Positions 17,136 through 26,573 of a stretch of 64,000 nucleotides of DNA are shown here, piece by piece. The notes under the pieces are model-generated. The model was not told where the DNA came from, made no database searches, and saw nothing but the letters and a program-made list of their open reading frames with translations. Positions within the stretch are counted from its first letter, which is position 1. The number at the start of each line of letters is the position of its first letter. The stretch is taken from positions 1 to 64,000 of the forward strand of contig JADLEJ010000028.1 in the NCBI GenBank assembly GCA_020846195.1, read 5' to 3'. A program made the position numbers and the translations under genes. This DNA comes from Nitrospira sp. (lineage in GTDB: Bacteria > Nitrospirota > Nitrospiria > Nitrospirales > Nitrospiraceae).

Positions 17136-17685
17136 CGCGGCGTCGTTGGACGGCCTCGTGGTGATTGAGACGACGCTCTGGCGCGATGCGCGCGGGGCTT
17201 TTGTCGAGACCTATCATCAGGAGCGCTATCGAGACGCAGGCATCGGGGCGGTGTTTGTGCAGGACAATTTTTCCTGGTCGCAGGCGAATGTGCTGCGAGG
17301 GTTGCACTACCAACTCAGGCACCCCCAGGGGAAGTTGGTGATGGTCGTGGAGGGGCGGGTATTCGATGTGGCGGTCGATATTCGGGCTGGCTCGCCGACG
17401 TTTGGGCAGTGGCATGGCATCGAACTGTCGGCTGAAAACGGGCGGCAGCTCTATATCCCTCCAGGCTATGCGCATGGGTTCTGCGTATTGAGCGAGCGGG
17501 CCGGATTCATGTATCGGTGCACGGATTACTATCATCCTTCGGATGAACGGGGAATTCGGTGGAACGATCCGCAATTGGCCATCGACTGGCCGGCGGTGAA
17601 TCCGCTGGTCTCCGAGAAAGACCAAGCCTACAAGGCGTTAGAGGAATTACAGGGCGAGCTGCCGCAATGGATGGCGAGCCGATAA
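17116..17685 (+). CDS. rfbC: dTDP-4-dehydrorhamnose 3,5-epimerase
   Basis: A 189-residue RmlC/RfbC-type cupin. It epimerises C3 and C5 of dTDP-4-keto-6-deoxyglucose in dTDP-rhamnose synthesis for surface polysaccharide. Visible are DARGAFVETYH, QDNFSWSQANVLRGLHYQL with catalytic His64, GKLVMVVEGRVFDVAVDIR, PPGYAHGFCVLSE and the catalytic Tyr133 in MYRCTDYY. No other rhamnose gene is in this window, so the rest of the pathway must lie elsewhere. ATG at 17116 is preferred to TTG at 17104. Confidence 0.94.
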   Translation: MAGMQVSAASLDGLVVIETTLWRDARGAFVETYHQERYRDAGIGAVFVQDNFSWSQANVLRGLHYQLRHPQGKLVMVVEGRVFDVAVDIRAGSPTFGQWHGIELSAENGRQLYIPPGYAHGFCVLSERAGFMYRCTDYYHPSDERGIRWNDPQLAIDWPAVNPLVSEKDQAYKALEELQGELPQWMASR

Positions 17686-17796
17686 TTTCGACCAGCCGTT
17701 GAACCCCGTGCGCGCGCTATGTTATACGCCCTATCGTCAATGCAGTGGATGATTGCCGCGAACCATCGCGATTCGTTGTTATAGAAGGAGGATGCA

Positions 17797-18225
17797 ATGG
17801 GGAAAAGTTTAAAGGGCACCAAAAGTCACGATAATTTGAAGGGCGCATTTGCCGGCGAGTCGCAGGCCAATCGCCGCTATCTCTATTTCGCGCGCCGCGC
17901 CGACATCGAAGGCTATCCCGACGTCGGTGGGCTCTTCCGCGACACCTCTGAAGCGGAGACCGGCCATGCGTTCGGCCATTTGGACTTCTTGAAGGAAGTC
18001 GGGGACCCGGCCACCGGCGTGCCGATCGGCAATACCGAAGACAACCTCAAGTCGGCGATCGAAGGGGAAACCTACGAATACACGCAGATGTATCCCGGCA
18101 TGGCCAAGACCGCGCGGGATGAAGGTTTCGCTGAGCTGGCCGAGTGGTTCGAGACGCTGGCCAAAGCCGAGCGCTCGCATGCCAACCGGTTCCAAAAGGG
18201 CCTCGATAGCTTGAAGCAGGGCTGA
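17797..18225 (+). CDS. Rubrerythrin-family diiron protein (no rubredoxin domain)
   Basis: A 142-residue four-helix ferritin-like protein. It has the E-x6-Y pairs and ExxH motifs of rubrerythrin: [49 protein letters not shown] and [11 protein letters not shown]. The C-terminal rubredoxin domain of classic rubrerythrin is absent, so electrons must come from a partner. Translation starts 6 bases after AGGAGG. It heads a cluster with a Fe-S oxidoreductase and a DUF3501 protein, an arrangement linked to peroxide handling. Confidence 0.93.
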   Translation: MGKSLKGTKSHDNLKGAFAGESQANRRYLYFARRADIEGYPDVGGLFRDTSEAETGHAFGHLDFLKEVGDPATGVPIGNTEDNLKSAIEGETYEYTQMYPGMAKTARDEGFAELAEWFETLAKAERSHANRFQKGLDSLKQG

Positions 18226-18253
18226 CACTTTTTCAGCATCCGGTTCGATGCAT

Positions 18254-18296
18254 GAAGGGTGGGTTGGGCTGCGGCTTGATCCACCCTTCGTCTTTT
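18254..18296 (+). terminator. Terminator or attenuator after rubrerythrin
   Basis: GAAGGGTGG (18254-18262) pairs with CCACCCTTC (18281-18289) across an 18-base loop, followed by GTCTTTT. It lies between rubrerythrin and the next gene and makes it unlikely that the latter starts at 18252. Confidence 0.65.
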
Positions 18297-18338
18297 CCGC
18301 CTTGTGTTCCGTCTGGCCAACAGGAGACAATATCTGCC

Positions 18339-19613
18339 GTGAAAGGCTTAAGTCTTATTCAGCCGGTCGACCCCGCGCAGCTGGCGAAGGATACGTTGCG
18401 GATCTATGAGATTTGCGACGGGTGCCGCCGCTGTTTCAATTTGTGCCCGTCGTTTAATACGCTGCTCGATGGGATCGACCGGCACGATGGCCAGGTTGAG
18501 CAGGTGATGTCGGCCGAGCACCAGCGCGTGGTCGACGAGTGCTACTACTGCAAGCTTTGTTACAACCATTGCCCCTACACGCCGCCGCATCAGTATCACC
18601 TCGATTTCCCCAAGCTCATGATCCTGTGGAAGCAACGGTATGCCGTTGAACGGGGAGTGCGCTGGCGGGATCGGCTGCTGATCCAGACCGATCTCATCGG
18701 GCGGCTGTCGACGATCTCCGCCCGGCTTTCAAATTGGGCCTTGAGCCTTGGGGTTGTGCGCCGGTTGATGGAAACAGTGGTGGGAGTGCATCGCGACCGC
18801 AAGATCATGCATTTCTCAACCGAGACCTTTGCACGCTGGTTTCAGCGGCGTCCGGCCCCGGCTCCATCGAAGGCGCCGCAGAAGAAAGTGGCGCTGTTCG
18901 CCAGTTGCCTGGTGAACTATCAGGCCTCTGATGTCGGGAAAGCCACGGTGCAGGTCTTGGAAAAAAACGGTGTCCAGGTGGTCGTCCCGGAGCAGCAATG
19001 TTGCGGGATGCCCTCGTTCGATATCGGCGACACGGCGGCGATGCAAAAGGCGGCGCAGGCTAATCTTCGTTCGCTCAGGCCCTGGGTCGAACAGGGGTAC
19101 GATGTGGTGGTGCCTGTGCCGAGTTGCAGTCTGATGCTCAAGCGCGAGTATCCGGAATTGCTTGGCGGTGAAGAATCCAAGAAAGTCGGCGAGCGGACAT
19201 TCGATGTCTGCGAGTACCTGATGAAACTCAAGAAAGAAGGCGCGCTGGCCACCGACTTTGTGAACAAGCCTGGCCGGGTGGCCTATCAGATTCCTTGCCA
19301 TCTGCGCGACCAGAATATCGGATTCAAATCGAAAGAACTGATGGAATGCGCTGGGGCGCAGGTCGAGGTGATTGAAAAATGCTCCGGCCACGACGGTTCC
19401 TGGTCGGCGAAAACGGAGTTTTTCCCGCTGTCGATGACCATTGCCAAGAAGGCCGTGCGGGCCATTGAGCAACAGCCGGCCGATCTTGTGGCGTCCGACT
19501 GCCCATTGGCCGGACTCCAGCTAGATCAAGCCGGCGCGCCCGCGCATGTGGGCGGCAAGGCGACGAAGCACCCGATTCAGATCGTGCGCGACGCCTATGG
19601 GCTGCCGTCATGA
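18339..19613 (+). CDS. CCG-domain Fe-S oxidoreductase (HdrD/GlpC-like)
   Basis: A 424-residue protein. Two [4Fe-4S] ferredoxin-type motifs stand at the N-terminus ([13 protein letters not shown] and [13 protein letters not shown]). They are followed by two cysteine-rich CCG domains: [12 protein letters not shown] with [13 protein letters not shown], and [10 protein letters not shown] with [11 protein letters not shown] and SDCPLAG. This is the heterodisulfide-reductase subunit D / GlpC architecture. It is the likely electron donor to the rubredoxin-less rubrerythrin upstream (inference from context). The GTG at 18339 has AGGAG upstream; the frame extends to 18252 through the terminator hairpin. 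Confidence 0.88.
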   Translation: MKGLSLIQPVDPAQLAKDTLRIYEICDGCRRCFNLCPSFNTLLDGIDRHDGQVEQVMSAEHQRVVDECYYCKLCYNHCPYTPPHQYHLDFPKLMILWKQRYAVERGVRWRDRLLIQTDLIGRLSTISARLSNWALSLGVVRRLMETVVGVHRDRKIMHFSTETFARWFQRRPAPAPSKAPQKKVALFASCLVNYQASDVGKATVQVLEKNGVQVVVPEQQCCGMPSFDIGDTAAMQKAAQANLRSLRPWVEQGYDVVVPVPSCSLMLKREYPELLGGEESKKVGERTFDVCEYLMKLKKEGALATDFVNKPGRVAYQIPCHLRDQNIGFKSKELMECAGAQVEVIEKCSGHDGSWSAKTEFFPLSMTIAKKAVRAIEQQPADLVASDCPLAGLQLDQAGAPAHVGGKATKHPIQIVRDAYGLPS

Positions 19614-20197
19614 ACGCGCTGCTCCCCAACGACATCCTTCCCGCTGCCGACTATGAGCGGCAACGCGACGTGTTTCGCGCGCGCATCATCGAGTTGAAAG
19701 CCAGACGGCGGATCTCGGTCGGACCGCTGATTACCCTGGTGTTTGAAAATCGGGAGACGCTTCTGTTCCAGGTCCAGGAGATGGTGCGGGTCGAGCGAAT
19801 TCTCGACCCAGCCAAGGTGCAAGAAGAGCTCGATGTGTACAATGCGCTGCTGCCGGCCAAGGGTGAGCTGAGTGCCACCTTGTTGATCGAAATCACCGAT
19901 GACGCCAAAATGAAAGAATGGCTCGATGCCTTCATGGGGCTGGATCACGGACAGAAAGTGGCCATCGTTGCCGGGGATGAGCGCCTCTACGCCGAGTTCG
20001 AAGGCGGCCATAGCCACGAGACGAAAATCAGCGCCGTGCATTTCGTCCGGTTCAAGATCGCGCCGTCGATCAAGGACCGGCTGGCGGATCTGCGTGTGCC
20101 GGTGGCCCTGTCCGTGCAGCATGGCACATATCGGGAAGAAGCCCCGGTGCCATGCTGCATGCGGGAAGAATGGTTAAAGGATCTCGCCGGCTGCTGA
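19610..20197 (+). CDS. DUF3501 family protein
   Basis: A 195-residue protein of the DUF3501 family. It begins with the typical YERQRDVFRARIIELKARRRISVGPLITLVFENRETLLFQVQEM and has a later FVRFKI region and Cys near the C-terminus (PCCMREEW). DUF3501 genes are regularly found beside rubrerythrin and CCG-domain oxidoreductases; its biochemistry is unknown. The start overlaps the previous stop (ATGA), which gives tight translational coupling. The stop lies inside the left arm of a long palindromic repeat. Confidence 0.9.
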   Translation: MNALLPNDILPAADYERQRDVFRARIIELKARRRISVGPLITLVFENRETLLFQVQEMVRVERILDPAKVQEELDVYNALLPAKGELSATLLIEITDDAKMKEWLDAFMGLDHGQKVAIVAGDERLYAEFEGGHSHETKISAVHFVRFKIAPSIKDRLADLRVPVALSVQHGTYREEAPVPCCMREEWLKDLAGC

Positions 20198-20310
20198 AAC
20201 AGGCCGTCGGCGGCGTTCTCGGCTCGCAATAATCCTCAACGTATCCCAGAGGGTACGCCTGCGGTTGTTGCATCGCCTGCGGCCTTGCGGAGCGGCCTGT
20301 GTGATCAGCC
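20189..20310. repeat. Long imperfect palindromic intergenic element (about 122 bases)
   Basis: The outer arms 20189-20206 and 20293-20310 are inverted repeats (13 of 18 bases complementary, ending in ACAGGCCG/CGGCCTGT). The centre contains an inner hairpin around CGTATCCCAGAGGGTACG. The sequence resembles, from memory, a dispersed palindromic element found many times in Nitrospira genomes. A TTTTTCAGCATCC fragment at 18232-18244 resembles one end of the same element. It may act as terminator and mRNA stabiliser between DUF3501 and the next gene. Confidence 0.6.
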
Positions 20311-20346
20311 TGGTAGAAGGTGCTACGGAGGAATGAAGCATTAGTC

Positions 20347-21099
20347 ATGGCAAATGTATTGCTGACCAAACGAATCGAATTTTCCGCGGCGCACCGGTAC
20401 ATCAAGCCGGAGTGGGATGAGGCGAAGAATCGCGCGGTGTTCGGCGCCTGCTACAACCCGCCCGCGCACGGGCACAATTACATGCTGGAAGTCACGGTGT
20501 CGGGCGAGGTGGATCCCAAGACCGGCATGGTCATCAATTTATTCGATCTCAAGCAGGTGCTGCTCGCAGTGATCGAAGAATTCGACCACATGAATTTCAA
20601 CCTCGACCTGCCCTACTTCCGCGACCGGATTCCGACGTCGGAAAACATCGCGCGCGTGCTCTGGACCAAGCTGGCGGCGCAGTCGGACATCGGCCGGCTG
20701 GATACGGTTCGTCTCTATGAAGACGAGGATCTCTACGCAGACATCACGGCAGCCAGCGGGCTCGATGCGGCCAGCGTCACCCGGCGGTATTCCTTTACGG
20801 CGCTGCTGGATGCCCATCAGGGGCATACGTGGGACTGCTTCGTGACGGTGCACGGTTTCATCGACCCGGTCACTGGCATGGTGACGGATATCGGCGCGCT
20901 GGATCGTCTCGTGCAGGAGCGGGTCGTACGGGTCTGCGACCAGCAGGATCTCCGCGAGATCGTCAAGGCGCCTGCGCCCAGCGGAGCGCATCTGGCTGAA
21001 TACGTCTGGCGCGCGCTCGCGCCCCAGCTCCCCTCCGGCTCGCTGACGAATATCCGCATCGTGCAGTCTCGCGATCTGTCTTTCGACTACGCAGGGTAG
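20347..21099 (+). CDS. 6-carboxy/6-pyruvoyl tetrahydropterin synthase, two tandem domains
   Basis: A 250-residue protein, about twice the usual QueD/PTPS length. The first domain is complete, with zinc ligands His16 (FSAAHRY), His41 and His43 (PPAHGHNY), a Cys35 before them as catalytic candidate, and GMVINLFDLKQVL and FDHMNFN. The second half repeats the fold (RRYSFTALLDAHQGHTWDCFVTVHG, GMVTDIGALDRLV) but lacks the zinc His triad. It probably makes 6-carboxytetrahydropterin for queuosine or a tetrahydropterin, with the second domain structural. ATG 20347 is chosen; GTG 20320 with an internal GGAGG is less likely. Confidence 0.85.
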   Translation: MANVLLTKRIEFSAAHRYIKPEWDEAKNRAVFGACYNPPAHGHNYMLEVTVSGEVDPKTGMVINLFDLKQVLLAVIEEFDHMNFNLDLPYFRDRIPTSENIARVLWTKLAAQSDIGRLDTVRLYEDEDLYADITAASGLDAASVTRRYSFTALLDAHQGHTWDCFVTVHGFIDPVTGMVTDIGALDRLVQERVVRVCDQQDLREIVKAPAPSGAHLAEYVWRALAPQLPSGSLTNIRIVQSRDLSFDYAG

Positions 21100-21534
21100 A
21101 TTCACAAGAGATTTCTGCTGAGAGGGATTCTTTTCTTTAACCACATGCCAGACCTAGATAGTCGGCCTGATAGTTATCGACAAGCCTGTGGGCAGTAGGT
21201 TTCTGTTTTTGTCTAGCCATGGCTTTAGATGGCCGCATTGCTTTCTCTCACCACCCGATCGATCGCATTCCGCAGGCCAGTCAGTCCGGTCTTTCCTGTT
21301 CGTCCGGTTCGACTAATTAGGTCAGTTGCATAATGGGCTTCTCAGAAGCTAACGAGCCTTGTTGGGAGGGGTATCAATAATCAGCGCTAATCGCAGAAGG
21401 TCAGAATGATGCATGCCCTCACAATCGTACCCGTCCATACAACTATATGAGCGAAGTCAGCCGGGAAATGGTTGAAGCCGTGGTGAGCCAGGCGGGCCTA
21501 TTCATACGAAGTCTTTTCTGGAGCGTGTGACTAC
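21100..21534. other. Gene-free AT-richer stretch
   Basis: These 435 bases have no supported gene. A 27-codon frame at 21448-21531 (MSEVSREMVEAVVSQ...) ends at TGA and resembles no family I know. Base composition is visibly more AT-rich than the flanking genes, and the patch continues to about 22750. Confidence 0.4.
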
Positions 21535-22248
21535 CTAAGAGAAGCCAAAGATGGCTTTTAGCATGCTACGGGAGAAGCTCGCGCTTTCCCGAATGAAAAT
21601 GAAAAGTCCGGCAATCTCATATGAAACAAGAAATAGTCCTGCATAGAAAGCTGCAGGGGCCCGTTGTTCCCAAATAAGGACGAAGTGGCCGATGTATGCA
21701 CGCTTTCCCTTGGCAGAGAGTAGATAGCTCGATCCGATCCCAATAAGGGCTCCGGCGATGATATCTGTAGGAAAATGTAAGCCGAGATACAGGCGCGGAA
21801 GGCACACGATGATGATGGTATGGAGGAATGATATGACGCCAAGAGAGCGTGAGATGAGAAAGAAGCCGGTAGAGAAAGCAAAAAACAGTGCAGCGTGATC
21901 GCTTGGTAGAGAGCTCCAACCATCCAAGGCTTTGGGCGATAGGCCTTGCGGAAGTGTAAAGGCAAGCCCCGCGGTGTGTATTGGTCGGTAATGGAATGGC
22001 AATGCGCGTTGAAGGATCACGCCTATTGCAAGTGCAACGAGGCAGGCCGCCAGCATGGCGAGAAGCTTTTGGCGGTTTTCAGAGAGGGCTTCGCTGGGAA
22101 GAAACCAGGCATACCAGAAAAGCGCTAGGGCAAACCCTCCTTTTAGAAAGTCCTGATCGGACAGGAAGACAATGAAATTATCGAATAGCCACGAGTGTCC
22201 GGCATATTGGTTCAGGAAGAGTGTTATTGATTGGTCAAAGGAGTTCAT
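21535..22248 (-). CDS. PAP2-family membrane phosphatase
   Basis: A 237-residue integral membrane protein with about six hydrophobic segments. The three phosphatase signature motifs are recognisable: a degenerate first motif QRALPFHYRP, SLPSDHAA with the general-acid His, and RLYLGLHFPTDIIAG with the nucleophilic His. It would remove phosphate from a membrane lipid such as undecaprenyl pyrophosphate or phosphatidic acid. Codon use is more AT-rich than neighbours, and the surrounding DNA is gene-poor, suggesting transfer. The start at 22248 (MNSFDQ) is preferred to TTG at 22257. Confidence 0.85.
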   Translation of the reverse strand: MNSFDQSITLFLNQYAGHSWLFDNFIVFLSDQDFLKGGFALALFWYAWFLPSEALSENRQKLLAMLAACLVALAIGVILQRALPFHYRPIHTAGLAFTLPQGLSPKALDGWSSLPSDHAALFFAFSTGFFLISRSLGVISFLHTIIIVCLPRLYLGLHFPTDIIAGALIGIGSSYLLSAKGKRAYIGHFVLIWEQRAPAAFYAGLFLVSYEIAGLFIFIRESASFSRSMLKAIFGFS

Positions 22249-22754
22249 ACAAGCCAAGCTGGAAATAGCGCTGAAAGTATCTTATGCCGGTTATCGTGCG
22301 TTGCCTAATTTGCCATAACGATGGATGGGCATACAGCGACAGTTTGTCACGGTAAACTGTCGGCTTCAAATATTCTGCGCTTTCTCAATCAGCGCGGTAG
22401 AGAGGAAGAGGTTTTGAAGAAAGTGCGCATCCTTATCAATCCTGTTGGCCTTCAGTATTGCTTCCTCGTAGCCAGGCATGTAGCGGTCGGTATTTCCGGT
22501 TGCATCGCTCTCGCGTCTTCGATGCGGGCGCTCACGGCCAGATTCATGAGACTTGTTGAAGTTGGTCGGATTCATACAGTGCGGATACGTTGAGGGTGTG
22601 GGATAGAAAAACCATTGATCGACCTTCAAAATGGTGGGCGGCGACTCTGATCGCACATGGGATCAGGACCCTCCCGACAGTACACCATGGCATAGCCGAG
22701 TCAAGAATATCGCTGGTTCTGTCTGGCGGTTGGGCGGTCTCGAATTCTGGGAAA
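22249..22754. other. Low-coding region, possibly decayed sequence
   Basis: Two weak overlapping frames exist: plus 22321-22593 (90 codons) and minus 22366-22656 (96 codons, ending GYEEAILKANRIDKDAHFLQNLFLSTALIEKAQNI). The end of the minus frame looks protein-like (helical, charged), but the N-terminal half has odd composition and no ribosome site was found. I read it as possibly the tail of a broken gene. Confidence 0.3.
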
Positions 22755-23087
22755 CTACTTCGCGAGGTGCTCTGAAATCAGCGCCGCGAGTTCAGCCGGC
22801 TCGATAACGCCTTCGCGGGTCAGGAGGAGCTTGCCGTTCGTGAAGAAGTGCGTTGTGGGATACGTTTCAAACGTGTGGGTCTTTTTGATCTCCCGGCAGC
22901 GGCCGGGGACATGCATCTTGGCCTTGCCGACCTTGATGCCGGGAAATTTTGCGGCGGTTTCTTCTAGGATGGGGTCGTAGGTCTTGCAGGGTTCGCATGT
23001 GGCGAGTCCATAGGCGACGACAGCGCCGGGGCTATCGGTGAACTCTTTGTAGTTCTCATCTCGGACGTCTTCCACCGTTCCCGCCAT
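22755..23087 (-). CDS. Thioredoxin-fold protein
   Basis: A 110-residue cytoplasmic thioredoxin. The redox motif is ATCEPCKTY (C31, C34) instead of the usual WCGPC, and the cis-Pro lies in TYPTTHFF. It has no signal peptide. It sits just downstream of a peroxiredoxin on the same strand, with a terminator between them, and is a plausible reductant for it. The unusual Glu in the CxxC loop would shift its redox potential (inference). Confidence 0.87.
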   Translation of the reverse strand: MAGTVEDVRDENYKEFTDSPGAVVAYGLATCEPCKTYDPILEETAAKFPGIKVGKAKMHVPGRCREIKKTHTFETYPTTHFFTNGKLLLTREGVIEPAELAALISEHLAK

Positions 23088-23106
23088 GATCCCGTCTCCT
23101 TAGATG

Positions 23107-23141
23107 AAAAAGGGGAGGGTTCTCTCGAACGCCTCCCCTTT
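23107..23141 (-). terminator. Terminator of the peroxiredoxin gene
   Basis: On the minus strand AAGGGGAGG (23140-23132) pairs with CCTCCCCTT (23118-23110) with an inner GTTC/GAAC extension, followed by a run of T (23111-23107). It sits 14 bases after the peroxiredoxin stop codon. Confidence 0.8.
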
Positions 23142-23154
23142 CCGGTCGTACCGA

Positions 23155-23625
23155 TTAGCCGAGCTTGGCCAAGGCCTCGAGGATGTCCTTGTCCTCGCGA
23201 GCGACCTTGATCTCCTGCACTTTTGCATAGGCCACCTTGCCGTTCTTGTCGACAATGACGGTGGCGCGCTTGGAGCAGTTCAGCGGCTCGAAATAGAGTC
23301 CGTAGGCTTTGGCCGTGGTCCGATGCATGTCGGCCAACAAGCGGTGCTTGAGATCCATGGAGTCCGCCCAGGCCTTATGCGAGAAGAAGCTGTCGCAGCT
23401 GATCCCGAAGAGTTCGGCATTGGCGTTCTGGAACTTGGGGAAGTCGTCGGTCAAGCACTTGTTCTCCCCTTGGCACACCGGGCTCCAATCCAGCGGGTAG
23501 AAAGCCAGCACGACGTTTTTCTTGCCGCGATAGTCGCTCAGCTTCACATCCTTCTGGTCTTGGTCCTTCAGGTTGAAATCCGGGGCGGTATCGCCGACCT
23601 TAATTTCCGGGGCTACATCACTCAT
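23155..23625 (-). CDS. Peroxiredoxin (AhpC/TSA family)
   Basis: A 156-residue thiol peroxidase. The peroxidatic Cys51 lies in [13 protein letters not shown] (the PxxxS/T-xx-C motif), with further Cys in ENKC (57), GISCDS and LNCSK that could resolve the sulfenate. It reduces H2O2 or organic peroxides using thioredoxin. The ATG follows AGGAGG. The thioredoxin-like gene downstream is the natural electron donor. Confidence 0.93.
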   Translation of the reverse strand: MSDVAPEIKVGDTAPDFNLKDQDQKDVKLSDYRGKKNVVLAFYPLDWSPVCQGENKCLTDDFPKFQNANAELFGISCDSFFSHKAWADSMDLKHRLLADMHRTTAKAYGLYFEPLNCSKRATVIVDKNGKVAYAKVQEIKVAREDKDILEALAKLG

Positions 23626-23804
23626 TGCTATTCCTCCTTTGAGCCTATTGCGATATGTGGGTGTTATGTGAGGTCTCGGATTGAGAGAACCCCTGTGGAA
23701 ACCTTGAAACTTTGTACCTTGTGGTTTGAAAGGTTGTCAACGGGCCTGAAGGCCTACCGCCATAGGCCGATGAGCGGCAATGCGCTGAATTTCAAGCGCG
23801 TGGC

Positions 23805-24554
23805 TTATCCCTGAAGCTCGCGAAACCCGATCATGCGACCGGCAGGGGCGGCGGTGCGGTAATTGACGATCCGAATCGTCCGGCCCAGCAATGGGAGATG
23901 AAACGCCGTGCCGACTTTGGGCGATTGCCCGATACGGAGCAATTCCGTGGCGGACTCGGTCAGTAAATCCTTGGCCGCGCTTTCTGGAAGGCCTTTGCCG
24001 TAAAACGTTTCAATCTCATCCAGGCCAAACTTGGTCAGGCCCATCGTATGGCACCAGACCTGGTCCGGTTTGGCCTGGTCGTCATGCACGATGGCGACGT
24101 GGTCGTCGGCCAGAAAGCCGGTCATCGTCCGGTTCTGCCAGTCCGCGGGGTTTACGTAGGCTTGCGTGGTGACGTCATAGGCCGTGCCTTGGGTCAGCAG
24201 GGTGAGTCCTCGCGCAAGGCGGGCGGCGAATAAGACCAAGTCTGGCATGTCCCGATTGGGCATGAGCGTGGGGGCGATGGCTCCCATCTGATCGTGTTCC
24301 CAGGCCAGGTTTTTCATGATGTCGCCGGTGTGCGTGGCGGGCAATGGCATCACGACATGGGCGGACCAGGGGCCGTGGCTGGCTTGCCAGGATTCCGGCG
24401 CTCCGGCCTCCGGGTGAATCGCGAGCGGCCCGCCGTATTCGCGGTCGTACCAGGCGGTGATTTCGTCGAGTCCGGGCGCCGTGCCTCGATAGCCAATGAA
24501 GTAGAGCGGTGGACGTTTGGCGGACGGCTTTGGAATCTTCTTCTTGATGCGCAT
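23805..24554 (-). CDS. Hypothetical protein (possible DUF4261-like repeat)
   Basis: A 249-residue soluble protein with a basic start (MRIKKKIPKPSAKRP). The phrases WSAHVVMPLPA, DLVLFAARLARGLTLLTQGTAYDV and HTMGLTKFGLDEIETFYGKG recall the 'HT-x-GL-x-KFG-x-x-E' pattern of DUF4261-type proteins, but this is a weak resemblance. It lies 12 bases downstream of typA on the same strand and is probably co-transcribed. Confidence 0.6.
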   Translation of the reverse strand: MRIKKKIPKPSAKRPPLYFIGYRGTAPGLDEITAWYDREYGGPLAIHPEAGAPESWQASHGPWSAHVVMPLPATHTGDIMKNLAWEHDQMGAIAPTLMPNRDMPDLVLFAARLARGLTLLTQGTAYDVTTQAYVNPADWQNRTMTGFLADDHVAIVHDDQAKPDQVWCHTMGLTKFGLDEIETFYGKGLPESAAKDLLTESATELLRIGQSPKVGTAFHLPLLGRTIRIVNYRTAAPAGRMIGFRELQG

Positions 24555-24566
24555 GGTCAGGTCTCG

Positions 24567-26426
24567 CTATTTCCCGGCTTTTTTGGCACGACGGCGCTCA
24601 TCGGCATTGAGGAGCCGTTTGCGCAGGCGCAGATTCTGCGGCGTGATTTCGACCAACTCGTCCGGGCCGATATATTCCAGCGCAAATTCCAGGCTCATTT
24701 CCTTCGGCGGCGTCAGCACGAGCGCTTCGTCGGTGCCCGAGGCGCGCATGTTGGACAGATGCTTTTCCTTGCACACGTTCACATCCAGATCTTCGTCCCG
24801 GCTGTTTTCGCCCACGACCATGCCGCGATAGACCTCGACGCCGGGGCCGATGAACATGACGCCGCGTTCCTGGGTCATGAAGATGGCGTAGCCGGTGCTG
24901 GTGCCGTCTTCGTGCGCGACGAGCGAGCCATGCGGCGCGACAAGCAGATCGCGCTCCTCGGCCGGCTCGTAGGCGGCAAACACGTGATGCATGATGATCG
25001 TGCCGCGCGTTTTGGCCAGCAGGAGATTCTTGAGGCCCATGATGCCGCGCGTTGGAATATGGTATTCGAGATGCATTTCGCTAGTGCCGACGTCGGAATG
25101 GATAAGGCGCATATGGCGGAGCTCACCGCGGCGCTTGCCCATCTCCTCGATAACCGTCCCTTGGTAGGTTTCAGGCACTTGGATCGTCAACTCTTCGTAC
25201 GGCTCCGTCGCTTTGCCCGCCTCATCGCGATGAATGATGACCTCGGGCTGGGAGACTTGCAGCTCATAGCCTTCCCGCCGCATCTGTTCGATCAAGACGC
25301 CGAGGTGAAGCTCTCCGCGGCCGGCGACGAGAAATCGGTCGGCGCTCTCGGTTTCATGCACGCGCAGGGACACGTTGGTTTCGAGTTCTTTGAAAAGGCG
25401 GTCCCGCAAGTGCCGCGAGGTCAGGTATTTCCCTTCGCGGCCGGCAAACGGGCTGTTGTTGACGGAAAAACTCATTTGGACCGTCGGTTCATCGACGGTC
25501 ACGCGCGGCAGGGCCACCGGGTTTTCCGCATCCGCGATCGTATCGCCGATGCTCACCTCATCGAGCCCGGCCACTGCCACAATTTCACCGGCGCTAGCCT
25601 GGTCCGTATCTACCCGCTCAAGGCCTGAGTAGACGGCCAGATCGGACACCTTGCCGGGAATCTGCGCGCCGTCCTTCCCGAGCAGCATGACCGCCTGCCG
25701 GCGGGCGATGGAGCCGGATTGAATCTTTCCAATTCCCATCTTGCCTTTATACGGATCCTGAACGAGCGCCAGCACGAGAATCTGAAGCGGCGCGGTGGCA
25801 TTGATGGCCGGAGCGGGGATTTTTTCCAGAACCGTGTCCAGCAGCGGCGTAATGTCCGTGCCGGGCTTATTCACATCCAGCGTCGCCTGGCCCTTGATGG
25901 CGGCTGCGTAGACGATGGGGAAATCGAGCTGTTCATCGGTGGCGCCGAGATGGACGAAGAGATCGAAGGTGCGGTTCACCACGTCATCGATGACGGCGTC
26001 GGGCCGGTCGATCTTATTGATCACGACGATGGCCTTATGGCCCAGCGCGAGGGCTTTGCGCAGCACGAACGTCGTCTGCGGCATGGGGCCTTCCTTGGCA
26101 TCGACGAGGATGAGGACGCCGTCGACCATGCGGAGGGTGCGCTCGACCTCGCCGCCGAAATCGGCGTGCCCCGGTGTATCGACGATATTGATCTTCACGC
26201 CTTTATAAGTGACGCTGGCGTTTTTCGCCCGGATCGTAATGCCGCGCTCCCGCTCCTGGTCCATTGAGTCCATGATGCGCTCGCCCATGTCGTCGATCTT
26301 GCGATGGACGTGGGTCTGCCGCAGCACGGCATCGACCAGGGTGGTTTTGCCGTGGTCGACGTGGGCGATGATGGCGATATTCCGGATATCGTTCCGGTGG
26401 TCGTGAGGGGCGCGTAACTGTGTCAT
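24567..26426 (-). CDS. typA: Translational GTPase TypA/BipA
   Basis: A 619-residue ribosome-binding GTPase of the EF-G/LepA class, involved in ribosome assembly and stress adaptation. G1 is [10 protein letters not shown] (21-30), G2 lies in RERGITI, G3 is [12 protein letters not shown] and G4 is NKIDRPDA. Domains II, III and V follow, and the TypA-specific C-terminal domain includes [16 protein letters not shown] and [15 protein letters not shown]. Length is normal. Confidence 0.97.
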   Translation of the reverse strand: MTQLRAPHDHRNDIRNIAIIAHVDHGKTTLVDAVLRQTHVHRKIDDMGERIMDSMDQERERGITIRAKNASVTYKGVKINIVDTPGHADFGGEVERTLRMVDGVLILVDAKEGPMPQTTFVLRKALALGHKAIVVINKIDRPDAVIDDVVNRTFDLFVHLGATDEQLDFPIVYAAAIKGQATLDVNKPGTDITPLLDTVLEKIPAPAINATAPLQILVLALVQDPYKGKMGIGKIQSGSIARRQAVMLLGKDGAQIPGKVSDLAVYSGLERVDTDQASAGEIVAVAGLDEVSIGDTIADAENPVALPRVTVDEPTVQMSFSVNNSPFAGREGKYLTSRHLRDRLFKELETNVSLRVHETESADRFLVAGRGELHLGVLIEQMRREGYELQVSQPEVIIHRDEAGKATEPYEELTIQVPETYQGTVIEEMGKRRGELRHMRLIHSDVGTSEMHLEYHIPTRGIMGLKNLLLAKTRGTIIMHHVFAAYEPAEERDLLVAPHGSLVAHEDGTSTGYAIFMTQERGVMFIGPGVEVYRGMVVGENSRDEDLDVNVCKEKHLSNMRASGTDEALVLTPPKEMSLEFALEYIGPDELVEITPQNLRLRKRLLNADERRRAKKAGK

Positions 26427-26573
26427 GGCGTTCCGATCTCGCGGTCAAATAAAATGCGCCTCGACAGTGAGGCGGAATCGCGCAGTATAGCCGAAGTACA
26501 TTGTCTCGCACAAGGCATGATCTGCGGGTGTGGAGGATTTATTTGAGAGTCTAGTTTGACTGCGTGGGATTGC

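Noticed and set aside
21300..21330. GGTTCGACT motif resembling a tRNA T-loop
   Set aside because: No T stem, acceptor stem or anticodon arm can be built around it.
24294..25628. Plus-strand frame of 444 codons opposite typA
   Set aside because: Antisense shadow of TypA with low-complexity composition.
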